Positions 43,894 through 52,511 are shown, numbered from the stretch's first letter. The stretch is DNA of 64,000 nucleotides from Jiulongibacter sp966250325 (GCA_966250325.1 CBINGY010000015.1:1-64000), one strand, 5' to 3'. Translations and numbers: made by a program. The notes: generated by a model from the letters alone, not told the origin.

Positions 43894-44802
43894 TCAGTAA
43901 CCTTCGATTGGTTTATTGCCCCAATCATCCCGCCTCACCACCCCGTTCTCACGCAACTTTTCAACGATATCGGGAAGGATCGCAGGGTTTTTTATAGCGG
44001 TATCGGTGAAATACACCCAGTCAATTTTTTGTTGGTAGGTTCTTTCTGATGTAGCGGACAAAAGACCTCCCTGGATAAACCAGAGATTAAAACTAAGATA
44101 CATGAGCTGTTCCGGGTAATACTTACTGCCGTGTGTGGCCAGTAATTTTCCATCGATATAGTATTTCACTTCTCCGTTGTTCACAGTGGCACTTACTACA
44201 TGCCACCCCGCAAAGCTACCTGGTGTGAAATCAGATTGAGCATCCTGTAGCCAGGGGTCTGCCCTGTAGGTTTCCCAGGTGGTCATCCAGAAGGCAGGTT
44301 CTGTTTCACCCCAACCGCCGTTTGGCAGGTATTCGGCAAAATCCGTTTCGCTGTAGTCGGGATCCAGATCAAAAGCCAATGGTGAAATAGCGAAGAAGGT
44401 TTGTACCAGCTGATCGCCATCTGGCCCACCATTGACCGGGCTATCGGTAAAAAAAATGCGGGCAGCATAGGTACCTTCCAGATAATTCTGGCGGTGATAA
44501 ATCTCTGACTGATACGTATTTCTGCTTTTACCACTCGTTTTGGAAGAGAGCACCAGCACGCCGTTTTTTCCCAGACTATCTATACGTACATTTTCTTTAA
44601 GCCAGCGTGCACCCGTAACGCCCGGGCCACCGGCACCCTCGCGGATATGCCACCCAAACGCTTCAAAAGAAAGATCTTCTGTGCTGTTGTAAACGAAATC
44701 GTCAAAGAAAGTGGTGTATTCTTCGGGTCGGGTTTCCTCAGGTTTACACCCCAGGATGCAGAGCAAAGGGATGAACATCCAAACAATATGCTTCATGTTC
44801 AC
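43894..44802 (-). CDS. GH16 family lipoprotein
   Basis: The 302-residue protein has a lipoprotein signal (LLCILGC) and a jelly-roll fold with the GH16 catalytic signature ETDFAE: Glu152 (nucleophile), Asp154 and Glu157 (acid/base) fit ExDxxE. It probably hydrolyses beta-glucans, agar- or laminarin-type polysaccharides at the cell surface; the exact substrate cannot be inferred. GWHVVSATVNNGEVKYYIDG is the later strand set. A palindrome at 44868-44893 precedes it. Confidence 0.88.
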   Translation of the reverse strand: MNMKHIVWMFIPLLCILGCKPEETRPEEYTTFFDDFVYNSTEDLSFEAFGWHIREGAGGPGVTGARWLKENVRIDSLGKNGVLVLSSKTSGKSRNTYQSEIYHRQNYLEGTYAARIFFTDSPVNGGPDGDQLVQTFFAISPLAFDLDPDYSETDFAEYLPNGGWGETEPAFWMTTWETYRADPWLQDAQSDFTPGSFAGWHVVSATVNNGEVKYYIDGKLLATHGSKYYPEQLMYLSFNLWFIQGGLLSATSERTYQQKIDWVYFTDTAIKNPAILPDIVEKLRENGVVRRDDWGNKPIEGY

Positions 44803-44867
44803 AGAAATGCTTTAGACAGAATTTAGCTACAAATGCTGTACCGATTTTGTATCAAAAGAAAACTAAG

Positions 44868-44893
44868 AGGTAAACTCTTACGTTTGTTTACCT
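44868..44893. promoter_or_regulatory. Palindrome between GH16 and DUF2911 genes
   Basis: AGGTAAAC (44868-44875) and GTTTACCT (44886-44893) form an 8-bp inverted repeat with a 10-base loop in the divergent intergenic region. It could be an operator, as no T run follows; its role is unknown. Confidence 0.45.
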
Positions 44894-44969
44894 GAGACTT
44901 GCAGCGGGGGCATTCTTTTGAGTGTCGCTTCTGCGATCATTCGATTTCATAATCCAAAACCAATCAAAG

Positions 44970-45467
44970 ATGAAAAAATTACTTTTTATGGCGGCAGCCT
45001 TTGTATTCGCAGGTTTATCGGCTTCAGCTCAGGCTCCGGCAAGTCCTAAACTTACGGCAGAGTCGGCCAATGCTTCTGTAGTTTACGGTGCACCGTCCAA
45101 AAAAGGCCGGGAGATTTTCGGTGGTCTGGTACCGTATGGAGAAGTTTGGCGTACCGGGGCAAACAATGCTACCGAGCTCACATTGAAAAAAGATGCGAAA
45201 GTGGGCGGAGTAAACGTAAAAGCAGGAACCTACACGCTTTTCACTATTCCGAAAGCCGATGGCAACTGGACCGTGATCTTGAATCCTACATTGGGACAGT
45301 GGGGAGCTTATGGATATGACAAAATCAAAGACAAAGATCTGCCGCATATCCAGGTGAAAGCCAGCCAGTCTGACGATACCACCGAGCAGTTTAAGATGTG
45401 GTTTGAGGGAACAGATCTGGTTTTTGCCTGGGATAACACCAAGGTGAAAGTTCCGGTGAAGTACTAA
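44970..45467 (+). CDS. DUF2911 secreted protein
   Basis: The ATG at 44970 gives a signal peptide ending SASAQ and 165 residues. The DUF2911 signature is complete: VVYGAPSKKGREIFG, PYGEVWRTGANNAT and KAGTYTLFTIP, with NPTLGQWGAYGYD. The family is widespread in Bacteroidota and of unknown function. It is followed by a strong terminator. Confidence 0.92.
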   Translation: MKKLLFMAAAFVFAGLSASAQAPASPKLTAESANASVVYGAPSKKGREIFGGLVPYGEVWRTGANNATELTLKKDAKVGGVNVKAGTYTLFTIPKADGNWTVILNPTLGQWGAYGYDKIKDKDLPHIQVKASQSDDTTEQFKMWFEGTDLVFAWDNTKVKVPVKY

Positions 45468-45486
45468 CAATTCACTCCACAAATGA

Positions 45487-45515
45487 AAATGGCAGGCCTT
45501 TCGCCTGCCATTTTG
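45487..45515. terminator. Bidirectional terminator
   Basis: A 12-bp stem (45487-45498 with 45503-45514) ends the DUF2911 gene and the convergent oxidoreductase gene. Confidence 0.85.
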
Positions 45516-45544
45516 CTTAGGTGTTTTTGTTCAACCCCAATGAT

Positions 45545-46660
45545 TTATGATAGCATTATTTTCTTACCACCCGCTTTTGCCGATTCAAAAATGGCAGCCA
45601 TAATTTTGGCATCCTTCAGACCCTCTGCTCCCGAGATGTGTTCAGGCAGCGGATCGGGGCTAAGGTACATTGGCCCCATGGCATTCATCTGATACGTTTG
45701 ATGATGAACCACTTCCATATTCATCGGGCCTTTTGATGTAGTGCCTTTCAAAGGACCGTAACTGAAAGCAGGGCCCATTTCAAACCAGCCTTTATCTCCG
45801 TAAACCTCCAGCTTTTCCACGTTGGTACTGTAACTGGTAAACCCTGTGAAAACGGTGCCATCAGGAAACTCCATATGCCAGCTTACAGACTCTTCCACTT
45901 CCTTGAAGAATTCAGGGCGGGTGACAGGTCCAAAATGGGCAATCACCGAGCTCGGCTCCATTCCTTTCACATATCTGGCGGCATTGATGCAATAAATACC
46001 AACGTCCATCAGCGGACCGCCTCCGGCTAGTTTGGCATTGAGTCGCCACATTTTAGGGTCACCGGCTCTCCAGCCAAACATGCTGTTGATATACTTAAGG
46101 TCACCAAAAGTCTTTTCGCGGCCATACCGCATGGCTTCCATGTTAAAGGGCTCAAAATGACAGCGGTACCCTACACCCAGTTTAACATTATTATCGTTGC
46201 AAGCTTTAATCATGGCTTCGCATTCCTCCACGTTATTGGCCATCGGCTTTTCGGTGATCACGTGCTTGCCAGCTTTTGCTGCACGAATCGTGTATTCAGC
46301 ATGCATTCCATTGGGCAGACAGATGTAAACCACATCGATATCCGGGCATTTGACCAGATTATCATAGTTTTCATAATTAAGTATGTTCTCGTCTTTGAGT
46401 TTATACTTGTCACGAAACTCGGGGATTTTGGAAGGAGTACCTGTAACTATTCCTGTAAGCTGCCAGTAAGGGGAGTTATCTACGGCAGGCAGAATTTGTT
46501 TCGTGGCGTAATATCCCAGTCCTACCAGGGCAATCCCCAGTTTTTTGCCTTCATAGACAGGGGCAGTTGATCCGCTTTGTTTTGGCGAAAGGAAGGGAAT
46601 AGCCATGGCTCCGGCACCCATTTTTTTCATAAAATCTCTTCGTGTTTCTTCTGTTTTCAT
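45545..46660 (-). CDS. Tat-exported Gfo/Idh/MocA family oxidoreductase
   Basis: The 371-residue protein has a twin-arginine signal (TRRDFMKKMGAGAMAIPF) and the family marks IALVGLGYYATKQ, VVYICLPNGMHAEY and HVITEKPMANNVEE. It is one of four members of this family in the window and the third that is exported. The substrate is unknown; related enzymes oxidise sugars or sugar alcohols. Confidence 0.9.
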   Translation of the reverse strand: MKTEETRRDFMKKMGAGAMAIPFLSPKQSGSTAPVYEGKKLGIALVGLGYYATKQILPAVDNSPYWQLTGIVTGTPSKIPEFRDKYKLKDENILNYENYDNLVKCPDIDVVYICLPNGMHAEYTIRAAKAGKHVITEKPMANNVEECEAMIKACNDNNVKLGVGYRCHFEPFNMEAMRYGREKTFGDLKYINSMFGWRAGDPKMWRLNAKLAGGGPLMDVGIYCINAARYVKGMEPSSVIAHFGPVTRPEFFKEVEESVSWHMEFPDGTVFTGFTSYSTNVEKLEVYGDKGWFEMGPAFSYGPLKGTTSKGPMNMEVVHHQTYQMNAMGPMYLSPDPLPEHISGAEGLKDAKIMAAIFESAKAGGKKIMLS

Positions 46661-46707
46661 CGGAGTAGAAAGAATTATTCCGAGCCAAATTAGTAAAATT
46701 ATTGTCC

Positions 46708-46715
46708 TAATTTTG
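46708..46715 (+). promoter_or_regulatory. Probable -7 box of the LOG family gene
   Basis: TAATTTTG matches TAnnTTTG exactly, 38 bases before the ATG, in the divergent region between two genes. Confidence 0.5.
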
Positions 46716-46753
46716 ACACACTTTGTGATAATAGACCAAACCTCTGAATCCAG

Positions 46754-47335
46754 ATGAAATCATTGTTAGTGTATTGTGGTGCCAACCCCGGTTTTAATCC
46801 CATTTATCAGGAAACCGCCCGTAATCTTGGACATGAAATGGTAAAAAGAGGCATGCGTCTTATTTATGGCGGAGGAAGCCTGGGTTTAATGGGTACCATT
46901 GCCGACGCAGTTCTGGAGAAAGGCGGAGAAGTGGTGGGAATAATCCCGGGATTTCTGGATAACATGGAGGTAGGGCACAAAAACCTCTCTGAAATTCATG
47001 TGGTAGAAACTATGCATGAGCGAAAAGCCCTCATGGAAAAGATGTGTGACGGGGTAATTACTCTCCCCGGAGGCTTTGGAAGCATGGATGAACTTTTTGA
47101 GATACTTAGCTGGTCACAGCTGGGACTTCATAAGAAGCCGGTAGGGGTACTCAATGTCAACGGATTTTATGATCTGCTGATCAAACAGCTGGATCACATG
47201 GTGACGGAGGGTTTCTTAAAACAACAAAACCGGGACATCATGCAGGTCTCCGGTTCTGTTGAAGAGCTTTTCAGCCTTATGGAAAATTACGTTCCCCAGC
47301 CGGCATTTAAGTGGCTGGAACGCGATCAGATCTGA
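46754..47335 (+). CDS. LOG family protein (nucleoside 5'-monophosphate phosphoribohydrolase)
   Basis: The 193-residue protein has the LOG motifs GGGSLGLMGTIADAVL, ERKALMEKM and LPGGFGSMDELFEI (PGGxGT/SxxE). LOG enzymes release free cytokinin-like bases from nucleotides; bacterial members often act in purine metabolism. The stop codon abuts that of the next, convergent lipoprotein gene. Confidence 0.92.
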   Translation: MKSLLVYCGANPGFNPIYQETARNLGHEMVKRGMRLIYGGGSLGLMGTIADAVLEKGGEVVGIIPGFLDNMEVGHKNLSEIHVVETMHERKALMEKMCDGVITLPGGFGSMDELFEILSWSQLGLHKKPVGVLNVNGFYDLLIKQLDHMVTEGFLKQQNRDIMQVSGSVEELFSLMENYVPQPAFKWLERDQI

Positions 47336-47617
47336 TCAGTTATACTGGGAGCAATCATAGGTAGAATCGAGTTCTTCCTCCAGATCGTCTCTGTCTTCCT
47401 TGGCAAGGTCACACTTTTTAATGTACGCTTGAAGGCTCGATCTTACCGCATTGCAATTACCCTTGGTTTCATTATTATAAAATTCCAAAACGTCTTCAGA
47501 GTATTTTGTAGCAAGCTCAAGACATTGACCAACTTCACCCAATACAGAGGTTCTTCTGCAACCTGTCAACAAAGAAATACCGATCAAAACGGCGGCAAAA
47601 AGTACTTTTGATTTCAT
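47336..47617 (-). CDS. Small cysteine-containing lipoprotein of unknown function
   Basis: The 93-residue product has a lipobox (LLTGC, lipidated Cys20) and four further cysteines in a short mature domain, suggesting two disulfides. I do not recognise the family. The stop codons of this gene and the LOG gene are directly adjacent (47335/47336), leaving no space for a shared terminator. Confidence 0.65.
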   Translation of the reverse strand: MKSKVLFAAVLIGISLLTGCRRTSVLGEVGQCLELATKYSEDVLEFYNNETKGNCNAVRSSLQAYIKKCDLAKEDRDDLEEELDSTYDCSQYN

Positions 47618-47701
47618 AATTATTGAGATAGAATCTGATTTGATTTAACAGATCCAAAAGTACAGACCATGCAACGGGGATTCCAGAAACTCCGGAGTGT
47701 T

Positions 47702-48553
47702 TTATTTTACGGCTTTCAGGCTTAAATCGAGGCTTTTTACCGAGTGGGTGAGGTAACCCATAGAGACAAAGTCAACGCCGCACTCGGCATAAGACCGTAC
47801 GGTTTCCGGGGTAATTCCTCCGGAAGACTCCACAGGAAAGCGTCCTGCAATAAGCGTGAGAGCTTTGCGGGTAAGGTCAAAATCAAAGTTATCCAGCATG
47901 ATCCTAACCACGCCTCCAATCTCCAGTACCTGTTTCAATTCATCCAGATTTCTCACTTCGATTTCTACAGGAAGAGTACGGCCGGTTTCTGTCAGATATT
48001 TCTGAGCAGCATGAAGAGCCTGTTTGATTCCGCCCGCGTAATCCACGTGATTGTCTTTGATGAGTATCATATCATACAGGCCTATCCGGTGGTTTACTCC
48101 GCCTCCGATCTTCACAGCCCATTTTTCGGGCATTCGGAAATTGGGCGTGGTTTTGCGGGTATCCAGCACTTTGCATCGGGTTCCTTCCAGTTGGTTGACA
48201 ATCTCCCGGGTAGTAGTAGCTATTCCGCTCATTCGCTGCATGCAATTCAAAACCAGCCGCTCTGCAGTTAAGATGGAACGGTCTCTGCCGCTAACATAAA
48301 AGGCGATGTCACCAAACTTTACAGGGGCTCCATCTTGTAGTAAAACATCCAGTTTGAGATCAGAATCTACCTCCTTGAAAATGGCTTCAGCAAGTTCCAC
48401 CCCTGCCAGAATTCCCTCATCTTTTACGATGAGCCGGGCTTTTCCGGTAGCATTTTCGGGAATGGTAGCCAGAGAGGTATGATCACCGTCACCCACATCT
48501 TCTTTAAGGGCCAATTGTATGAATTCTTTGATTTCCTCTGGCGTAATTTGCAT
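47702..48553 (-). CDS. nadC: Nicotinate-nucleotide pyrophosphorylase (carboxylating)
   Basis: The 283-residue NadC makes nicotinate mononucleotide from quinolinate. DEGILAGVELAE, RLVLNCMQRMSGIAT, DTRKTTPNFRMPEKWAV, IEVRNLDELKQ and SSGGITPETV are diagnostic. It is transcribed alone. Confidence 0.95.
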   Translation of the reverse strand: MQITPEEIKEFIQLALKEDVGDGDHTSLATIPENATGKARLIVKDEGILAGVELAEAIFKEVDSDLKLDVLLQDGAPVKFGDIAFYVSGRDRSILTAERLVLNCMQRMSGIATTTREIVNQLEGTRCKVLDTRKTTPNFRMPEKWAVKIGGGVNHRIGLYDMILIKDNHVDYAGGIKQALHAAQKYLTETGRTLPVEIEVRNLDELKQVLEIGGVVRIMLDNFDFDLTRKALTLIAGRFPVESSGGITPETVRSYAECGVDFVSMGYLTHSVKSLDLSLKAVK

Positions 48554-48629
48554 TGATTAGGGAGATTAAAATACCCCTGCAATTAGACTAAAAAAGGTGG
48601 GCCAGACAATAATCTGCCTTCAAAATCTC

Positions 48630-48637
48630 TAGTTTTG
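48630..48637 (+). promoter_or_regulatory. Probable -7 box of tadA (leaderless)
   Basis: TAGTTTTG matches TAnnTTTG exactly and ends four bases before the tadA ATG, so the mRNA should begin at or near its start codon. Confidence 0.55.
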
Positions 48638-48641
48638 TGCT

Positions 48642-49100
48642 ATGAAAAAAAGCTATCCCCTCTACTCGCATGAGTATTTTATGTCAAAAGCTCTTGACCT
48701 GGCAGAGCAGGCATTTCAGGAGGGAGAAATCCCGGTAGGAGCTTTGGTGGTAACGGCCAGCAATCAGATCATCGGGAAAGGGTATAATCAAACCGAGCGG
48801 TTAAGCGACGTAACCGCCCACGCAGAAATTCTGGCGATCACGGCTGCTGCTAACTACCTGGATGCCAAATATCTGAGAGACTGCAGGCTTTACATTACCC
48901 TGGAGCCATGCGTCATGTGTGCCGGTGCAATTGCCTGGAGCCAGGTAGATCAGATCATCTATGGAGCAGCGGATGAAAAGCGGGGTTACAGGCGGTTTTC
49001 AGAATCCATAATTCACAAACACAAAGAGGTGATAACCGGAATTCTTGCTTCAGAGAGTGAGGCCATGCTCAAAGAATTTTTCGGAAGGCTGCGAACATAA
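48642..49100 (+). CDS. tadA: tRNA-specific adenosine deaminase
   Basis: The 152-residue zinc deaminase contains HAEI (His plus catalytic Glu) and PCVMCAGA (two zinc-binding cysteines), with GEIPVGALVV upstream. It converts A34 to inosine in tRNA-Arg. The start ATG is fixed by its position after the -7 box and by homology. Confidence 0.93.
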   Translation: MKKSYPLYSHEYFMSKALDLAEQAFQEGEIPVGALVVTASNQIIGKGYNQTERLSDVTAHAEILAITAAANYLDAKYLRDCRLYITLEPCVMCAGAIAWSQVDQIIYGAADEKRGYRRFSESIIHKHKEVITGILASESEAMLKEFFGRLRT

Positions 49101-49161
49101 ATACGCAAATGCCTGTTACTTAAATCAGAACAATAGTTAGAACCTTTTAAACCTTAGAAAT

Positions 49162-49776
49162 ATGGCTTTTGAATTACCGGCATTACCCTATGCCAATGAT
49201 GCCCTGGAACCTCATTTTGATGCTATGACCATGGAAATACACCATGATCGTCATCATAACGCATACGTTACCAATCTGAATAATGCCATTGCCGGTACAG
49301 ATCTGGAAGGAAAGACACTGGAAGAAATCATGGCTGTAGCCGGTAAGAGTGGTGCAGCTGTAAGAAATAACGGAGGAGGTCATTATAATCACTCACTTTT
49401 CTGGTCTATTCTGGCACCGGCAGGTACAGGAGGAAATTTATCCGGAGCTTTGAAAAGTGCAATTGAAGAGCAATTCGGATCTGTGGATGCTTTCAAAGAA
49501 GAGTTTAATAAGGCGGCAGCAACCCGTTTCGGTTCAGGCTGGGCATGGCTTTGTGTAAAAGCTGATGGCAGCCTGTGTGTATGCTCTTCACCGAACCAGG
49601 ATAACCCGCTTATGGATGTAGCAGAGTGCCCGGGTACACCTATTCTGGGTCTGGATGTTTGGGAGCATGCCTACTACCTGAAATATCAGAACAAGCGTCC
49701 TGATTACATTGCGGCTTTCTGGAATGTTGTAAACTGGAATGCCGTAGAAGAGCGTTACGCAGCAGCGAAAGGTTAA
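49162..49776 (+). CDS. sodA: Superoxide dismutase, manganese type
   Basis: The 204-residue SOD has the metal ligands in HHDRHHNAYV, HYNHSLFW, and LDVWEHAYYLKYQNKRPDY. The motif PNQDNPLMD places the outer-sphere glutamine in the C-terminal domain as in MnSOD, so manganese is the likely metal. It has its own terminator. Confidence 0.95.
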   Translation: MAFELPALPYANDALEPHFDAMTMEIHHDRHHNAYVTNLNNAIAGTDLEGKTLEEIMAVAGKSGAAVRNNGGGHYNHSLFWSILAPAGTGGNLSGALKSAIEEQFGSVDAFKEEFNKAAATRFGSGWAWLCVKADGSLCVCSSPNQDNPLMDVAECPGTPILGLDVWEHAYYLKYQNKRPDYIAAFWNVVNWNAVEERYAAAKG

Positions 49777-49800
49777 TAAAGCAAATAGTGAATGCGAGTT

Positions 49801-49828
49801 GCCCGGTCTTTTGGCCGGGCTTTTTTTT
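49801..49828 (+). terminator. Terminator of sodA
   Basis: A GC-rich stem (49801-49806 with 49815-49820) is followed by eight T, separating sodA from the trp leader. Confidence 0.85.
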
Positions 49829-49837
49829 GCCTTGCAG

Positions 49838-49867
49838 TTGCATATTCAATTTTCCTTTCTACATTTG
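49838..49867 (+). promoter_or_regulatory. Promoter of the trp operon
   Basis: A TTG at 49838-49840, a 19-base spacer and TACATTTG at 49860-49867 form a near-perfect Bacteroidota -33/-7 promoter. Transcription should start near 49872, exactly where the leader peptide's ATG begins, so the message is leaderless. Confidence 0.75.
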
Positions 49868-49871
49868 AACC

Positions 49872-49928
49872 ATGAATTTACTAAGCAGAGCAAACAATTG
49901 GTGGTGGAGTTCTTCTCGGGGGAGTTGA
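49872..49928 (+). CDS. trpL: trp leader peptide
   Basis: An 18-codon open reading frame, MNLLSRANNWWWSSSRGS and stop TGA, lies in the trpE leader with three consecutive Trp codons (49899-49907). It should sense charged tRNA-Trp: with little Trp the ribosome stalls at these codons. Its stop codon falls inside the antiterminator arm 49924-49932, the geometry required for attenuation. Start at 49872 is four bases after the -7 box, so translation is leaderless. Confidence 0.85.
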   Translation: MNLLSRANNWWWSSSRGS

Positions 49929-49993
49929 ACAGACCATGCTATGCTTTAAAGATATTGCGGCTTGCTGTTCAACACAGCAAGTCGTTTTTTTTT
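49924..49993 (+). promoter_or_regulatory. trp attenuator: antiterminator and terminator
   Basis: GTTGAACAG (49924-49932) is the exact reverse complement of CTGTTCAAC (49965-49973): this is the antiterminator. The alternative terminator is CTTGCTG (49961-49967) with CAGCAAG (49975-49981), a 7-bp stem with a 7-base loop followed by a T tract at 49985-49993. The two structures share bases 49965-49973 and are mutually exclusive. A ribosome stalled at the Trp codons leaves the first arm free and the antiterminator forms; one that reaches the stop covers the arm, and the terminator forms upstream of trpE. Confidence 0.85.
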
Positions 49994-50018
49994 ATCCAGA
50001 TGTTGAAAATTTCTACCT

Positions 50019-51446
50019 ATGAGTTCGAAATACAAGATTCAAACCCGCTCTAAACGCCTGCTGGCAGATACACTTACACCAGTGAGTATTTTCCTTAGGC
50101 TGCGTGACCAGTACAAGTATTCGGTAATCCTGGAGAGTGCAGATTACCACGCTATGCAAAACAGTTTCAGTTACATCGCCTGTGACCCGGTGGCCAGTAT
50201 AGTGATCGACCAGGATATGGTAAAAAAAGTTTTTCCCGATGGCAGCCAGGAGCAATACGTACTTGAAAACCGGAAAGATGCGGTAAAAACCCTGCAGGAT
50301 TTTGCCGCCTGTTTTGAAGCTACAGAAACGGGGCATGGCTTTATAACAAACGGGCTTTTCGGTCATATGACTTATGACTCTGTGGCTTACTATGAAGATA
50401 TAGAAATTCAGCCCAAATCTCCCGAAACGGCCATTCCTTCACTGATTTACCGGGTTTACCGATACGTAGTGGCTATTAATCACTTTAAAGATGAGCTGCA
50501 TATTCTGGAGCATACCTATCTCAAAGATGGAGTTCCTGTAAGACCCGTTGAAAACGGATTGGAGACCATCGAATTGTTTGTAAATACGCCGAAGTTTAGC
50601 CACCGGAATTTTAAGATCAGCGGAGAGGAGCAAAGCAATATTTCTGATGAACACATGCGGGAAATCATTGAAACCTGCAAGAGGCATTGCCATCGGGGTG
50701 ATGTGTTCCAGATCGTACCTTCCCGCAGGTTTTCCAGAACTTTTGAGGGAGACGATTTTAATGTGTACAGGGCTTTGCGTAGCATCAATCCTTCGCCCTA
50801 TTTATTTTATTTTGATGGGGGAGAGTACCATATTTTCGGTTCTTCACCCGAAAAACAGATTCACATACAGGAAGGTATGGCAGAGATTCATCCAATAGCT
50901 GGTACGTTCAGGCGGAGCGGTAACGATGAACGCGATGCCGAGCTGGCCAAAGAACTCGATGCCGATCCCAAAGAATCAGCTGAGCATGTGATGCTGGTAG
51001 ATCTGGCCAGAAATGACCTGAGCCGAAGCTCTGACCGTGTTAATGTGGAGGTTTTTAAGGAAGTACAGTTTTACAGTCATGTGATTCACCTGGTCTCTAA
51101 GGTTACCGGAAGAATGCGGGAGGGTACCAATCCGCTGCAGCTGGTGGCAGATACGTTTCCGGCGGGTACGCTTTCGGGTGCACCGAAGCACATGGCCATG
51201 ACAATCATAAACAAACTGGAGCCCACAAATCGTAGTATTTACGGAGGTGCCATCGGCTTTATGGATTTTAAGGGAAATTTTAACCATGCGATAGCCATCC
51301 GTACGTTTCTGAGCAAAAACAATACTCTTTTTTACCAGGCCGGAATGGGGGTGGTTGATAAATCAAATACCGAAAGTGAGATGGCCGAAGTAGGAAATAA
51401 ACTGGGAGCTCTGCGTGATGCCATGAAAAGAGCTGAGGAATTGTAA
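50019..51446 (+). CDS. trpE: Anthranilate synthase component I
   Basis: The 475-residue enzyme makes anthranilate from chorismate with TrpG. The N-terminal LESAD motif binds feedback-inhibiting tryptophan, and PSPYLFYFDGG, HPIAGTFRRSG and FPAGTLSGAPKHMA are the chorismate-binding blocks. It is the first structural gene after the attenuator; the rest of the Trp pathway is not in the window. Confidence 0.97.
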   Translation: MSSKYKIQTRSKRLLADTLTPVSIFLRLRDQYKYSVILESADYHAMQNSFSYIACDPVASIVIDQDMVKKVFPDGSQEQYVLENRKDAVKTLQDFAACFEATETGHGFITNGLFGHMTYDSVAYYEDIEIQPKSPETAIPSLIYRVYRYVVAINHFKDELHILEHTYLKDGVPVRPVENGLETIELFVNTPKFSHRNFKISGEEQSNISDEHMREIIETCKRHCHRGDVFQIVPSRRFSRTFEGDDFNVYRALRSINPSPYLFYFDGGEYHIFGSSPEKQIHIQEGMAEIHPIAGTFRRSGNDERDAELAKELDADPKESAEHVMLVDLARNDLSRSSDRVNVEVFKEVQFYSHVIHLVSKVTGRMREGTNPLQLVADTFPAGTLSGAPKHMAMTIINKLEPTNRSIYGGAIGFMDFKGNFNHAIAIRTFLSKNNTLFYQAGMGVVDKSNTESEMAEVGNKLGALRDAMKRAEEL

Positions 51447-51471
51447 TTTTAGGTCTGAAACCCGCATAGAT

Positions 51472-51930
51472 ATGAATACCTTGCTTAAAAAACTGAATCT
51501 GAAAAGCCAAAAAGGTATCCTGATCATTAACCCACCGGCAGAGTTTGGTGAGCAGATGCAGGATTTCGGGATGTTTATTCAGGTCAAAACGAGTATGGAT
51601 ACCGAGCCTGTGGAGTTTGCCCTTACGTTTTGTACGAAACTGGAGGAAATTGAAAAGTGGGCGGTTAACATAGACCGCTTGTTGGTTGACGACGGCCTGT
51701 TCTGGTTTGCTTACCCCAAAGGAAGTTCTAAGAAATATACCTGTGAGTTTAACAGGGATAATGGCTGGGCGGTTTTGGGGAAACTGGGCTATGAACCTGT
51801 CCGCATGGTGGCCGTAGATGAAGATTGGTCTGCCTTGCGGTTCAGGAAAGCTAAAAACATCAAAACCCTGACCCGCGATCCGGGATGGATCATGTCTGAA
51901 GAAGGCAAAAAGAAAGCGACTAAAAAATAA
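51472..51930 (+). CDS. DUF3052-like protein inside the trp operon
   Basis: The 152-residue protein resembles DUF3052 proteins: LLVDDGLFWFAYPKGSSKKYT and MVAVDEDWSALRFR match that family's pattern G-LWVSWPK and AVDE-WS-L. It is a predicted alpha/beta protein of unknown function. It lies 25 bases after trpE and 14 before trpG, so it should be translated from the trp transcript. Confidence 0.75.
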   Translation: MNTLLKKLNLKSQKGILIINPPAEFGEQMQDFGMFIQVKTSMDTEPVEFALTFCTKLEEIEKWAVNIDRLLVDDGLFWFAYPKGSSKKYTCEFNRDNGWAVLGKLGYEPVRMVAVDEDWSALRFRKAKNIKTLTRDPGWIMSEEGKKKATKK

Positions 51931-51944
51931 TTAAGTGTTTGAAG

Positions 51945-52511
51945 ATGAAAATATTGGTTCTGGACAATTACGATTCCTTTGTGTATAATCTGGTGTACAT
52001 CCTTAAAGATCTGGGAGCAGAGGTGGAGGTTTATCGGAATGATAAAATTGCCGTGGAGCAGGTTAAAAATTACGATAAAATTCTGCTGTCGCCGGGTCCG
52101 GGAATCCCCGAGGAGGCTGGTATCATGATGGATTTGCTGAAGGAATACAAGACCACCAAAAGCATTTTTGGAGTATGTCTGGGGCATCAGGCCATCGGAG
52201 AGGCCTTTGGCAGCAAGCTGGATAACATGGGAGAAGTGCTCCACGGAGTTACCACCGAATGTGTGGTGACAGACAGCAGTGAGCTTCTCTTTCAGGGAAT
52301 TCCGGGTCGTTTTGAGGTATGCCGTTACCACAGCTGGACTGTGGTGCCGGAGACCATGCCTTCAGATCTGAAAGTGACAGCGGTAGACGATAAAGGATTT
52401 GTACTCGCTGAGGCACATGAGAAATACGACATTCGAGGTGTGCAGTTTCACCCCGAGGCCTATCTCACCGAGCATGGCGTAAAAATGGTGGAAAACTGGA
52501 TGCGGAGTTAA
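51945..52511 (+). CDS. trpG: Anthranilate synthase component II (glutamine amidotransferase)
   Basis: The ATG at 51945 gives 188 residues with the class I amidotransferase catalytic triad: Cys in FGVCLGHQAIG, and His and Glu in VQFHPEAYL. It supplies ammonia to TrpE. The stop overlaps the convergent GDP-mannose pyrophosphorylase gene by four bases; no trpD, C, F, B or A follows. Confidence 0.95.
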   Translation: MKILVLDNYDSFVYNLVYILKDLGAEVEVYRNDKIAVEQVKNYDKILLSPGPGIPEEAGIMMDLLKEYKTTKSIFGVCLGHQAIGEAFGSKLDNMGEVLHGVTTECVVTDSSELLFQGIPGRFEVCRYHSWTVVPETMPSDLKVTAVDDKGFVLAEAHEKYDIRGVQFHPEAYLTEHGVKMVENWMRS

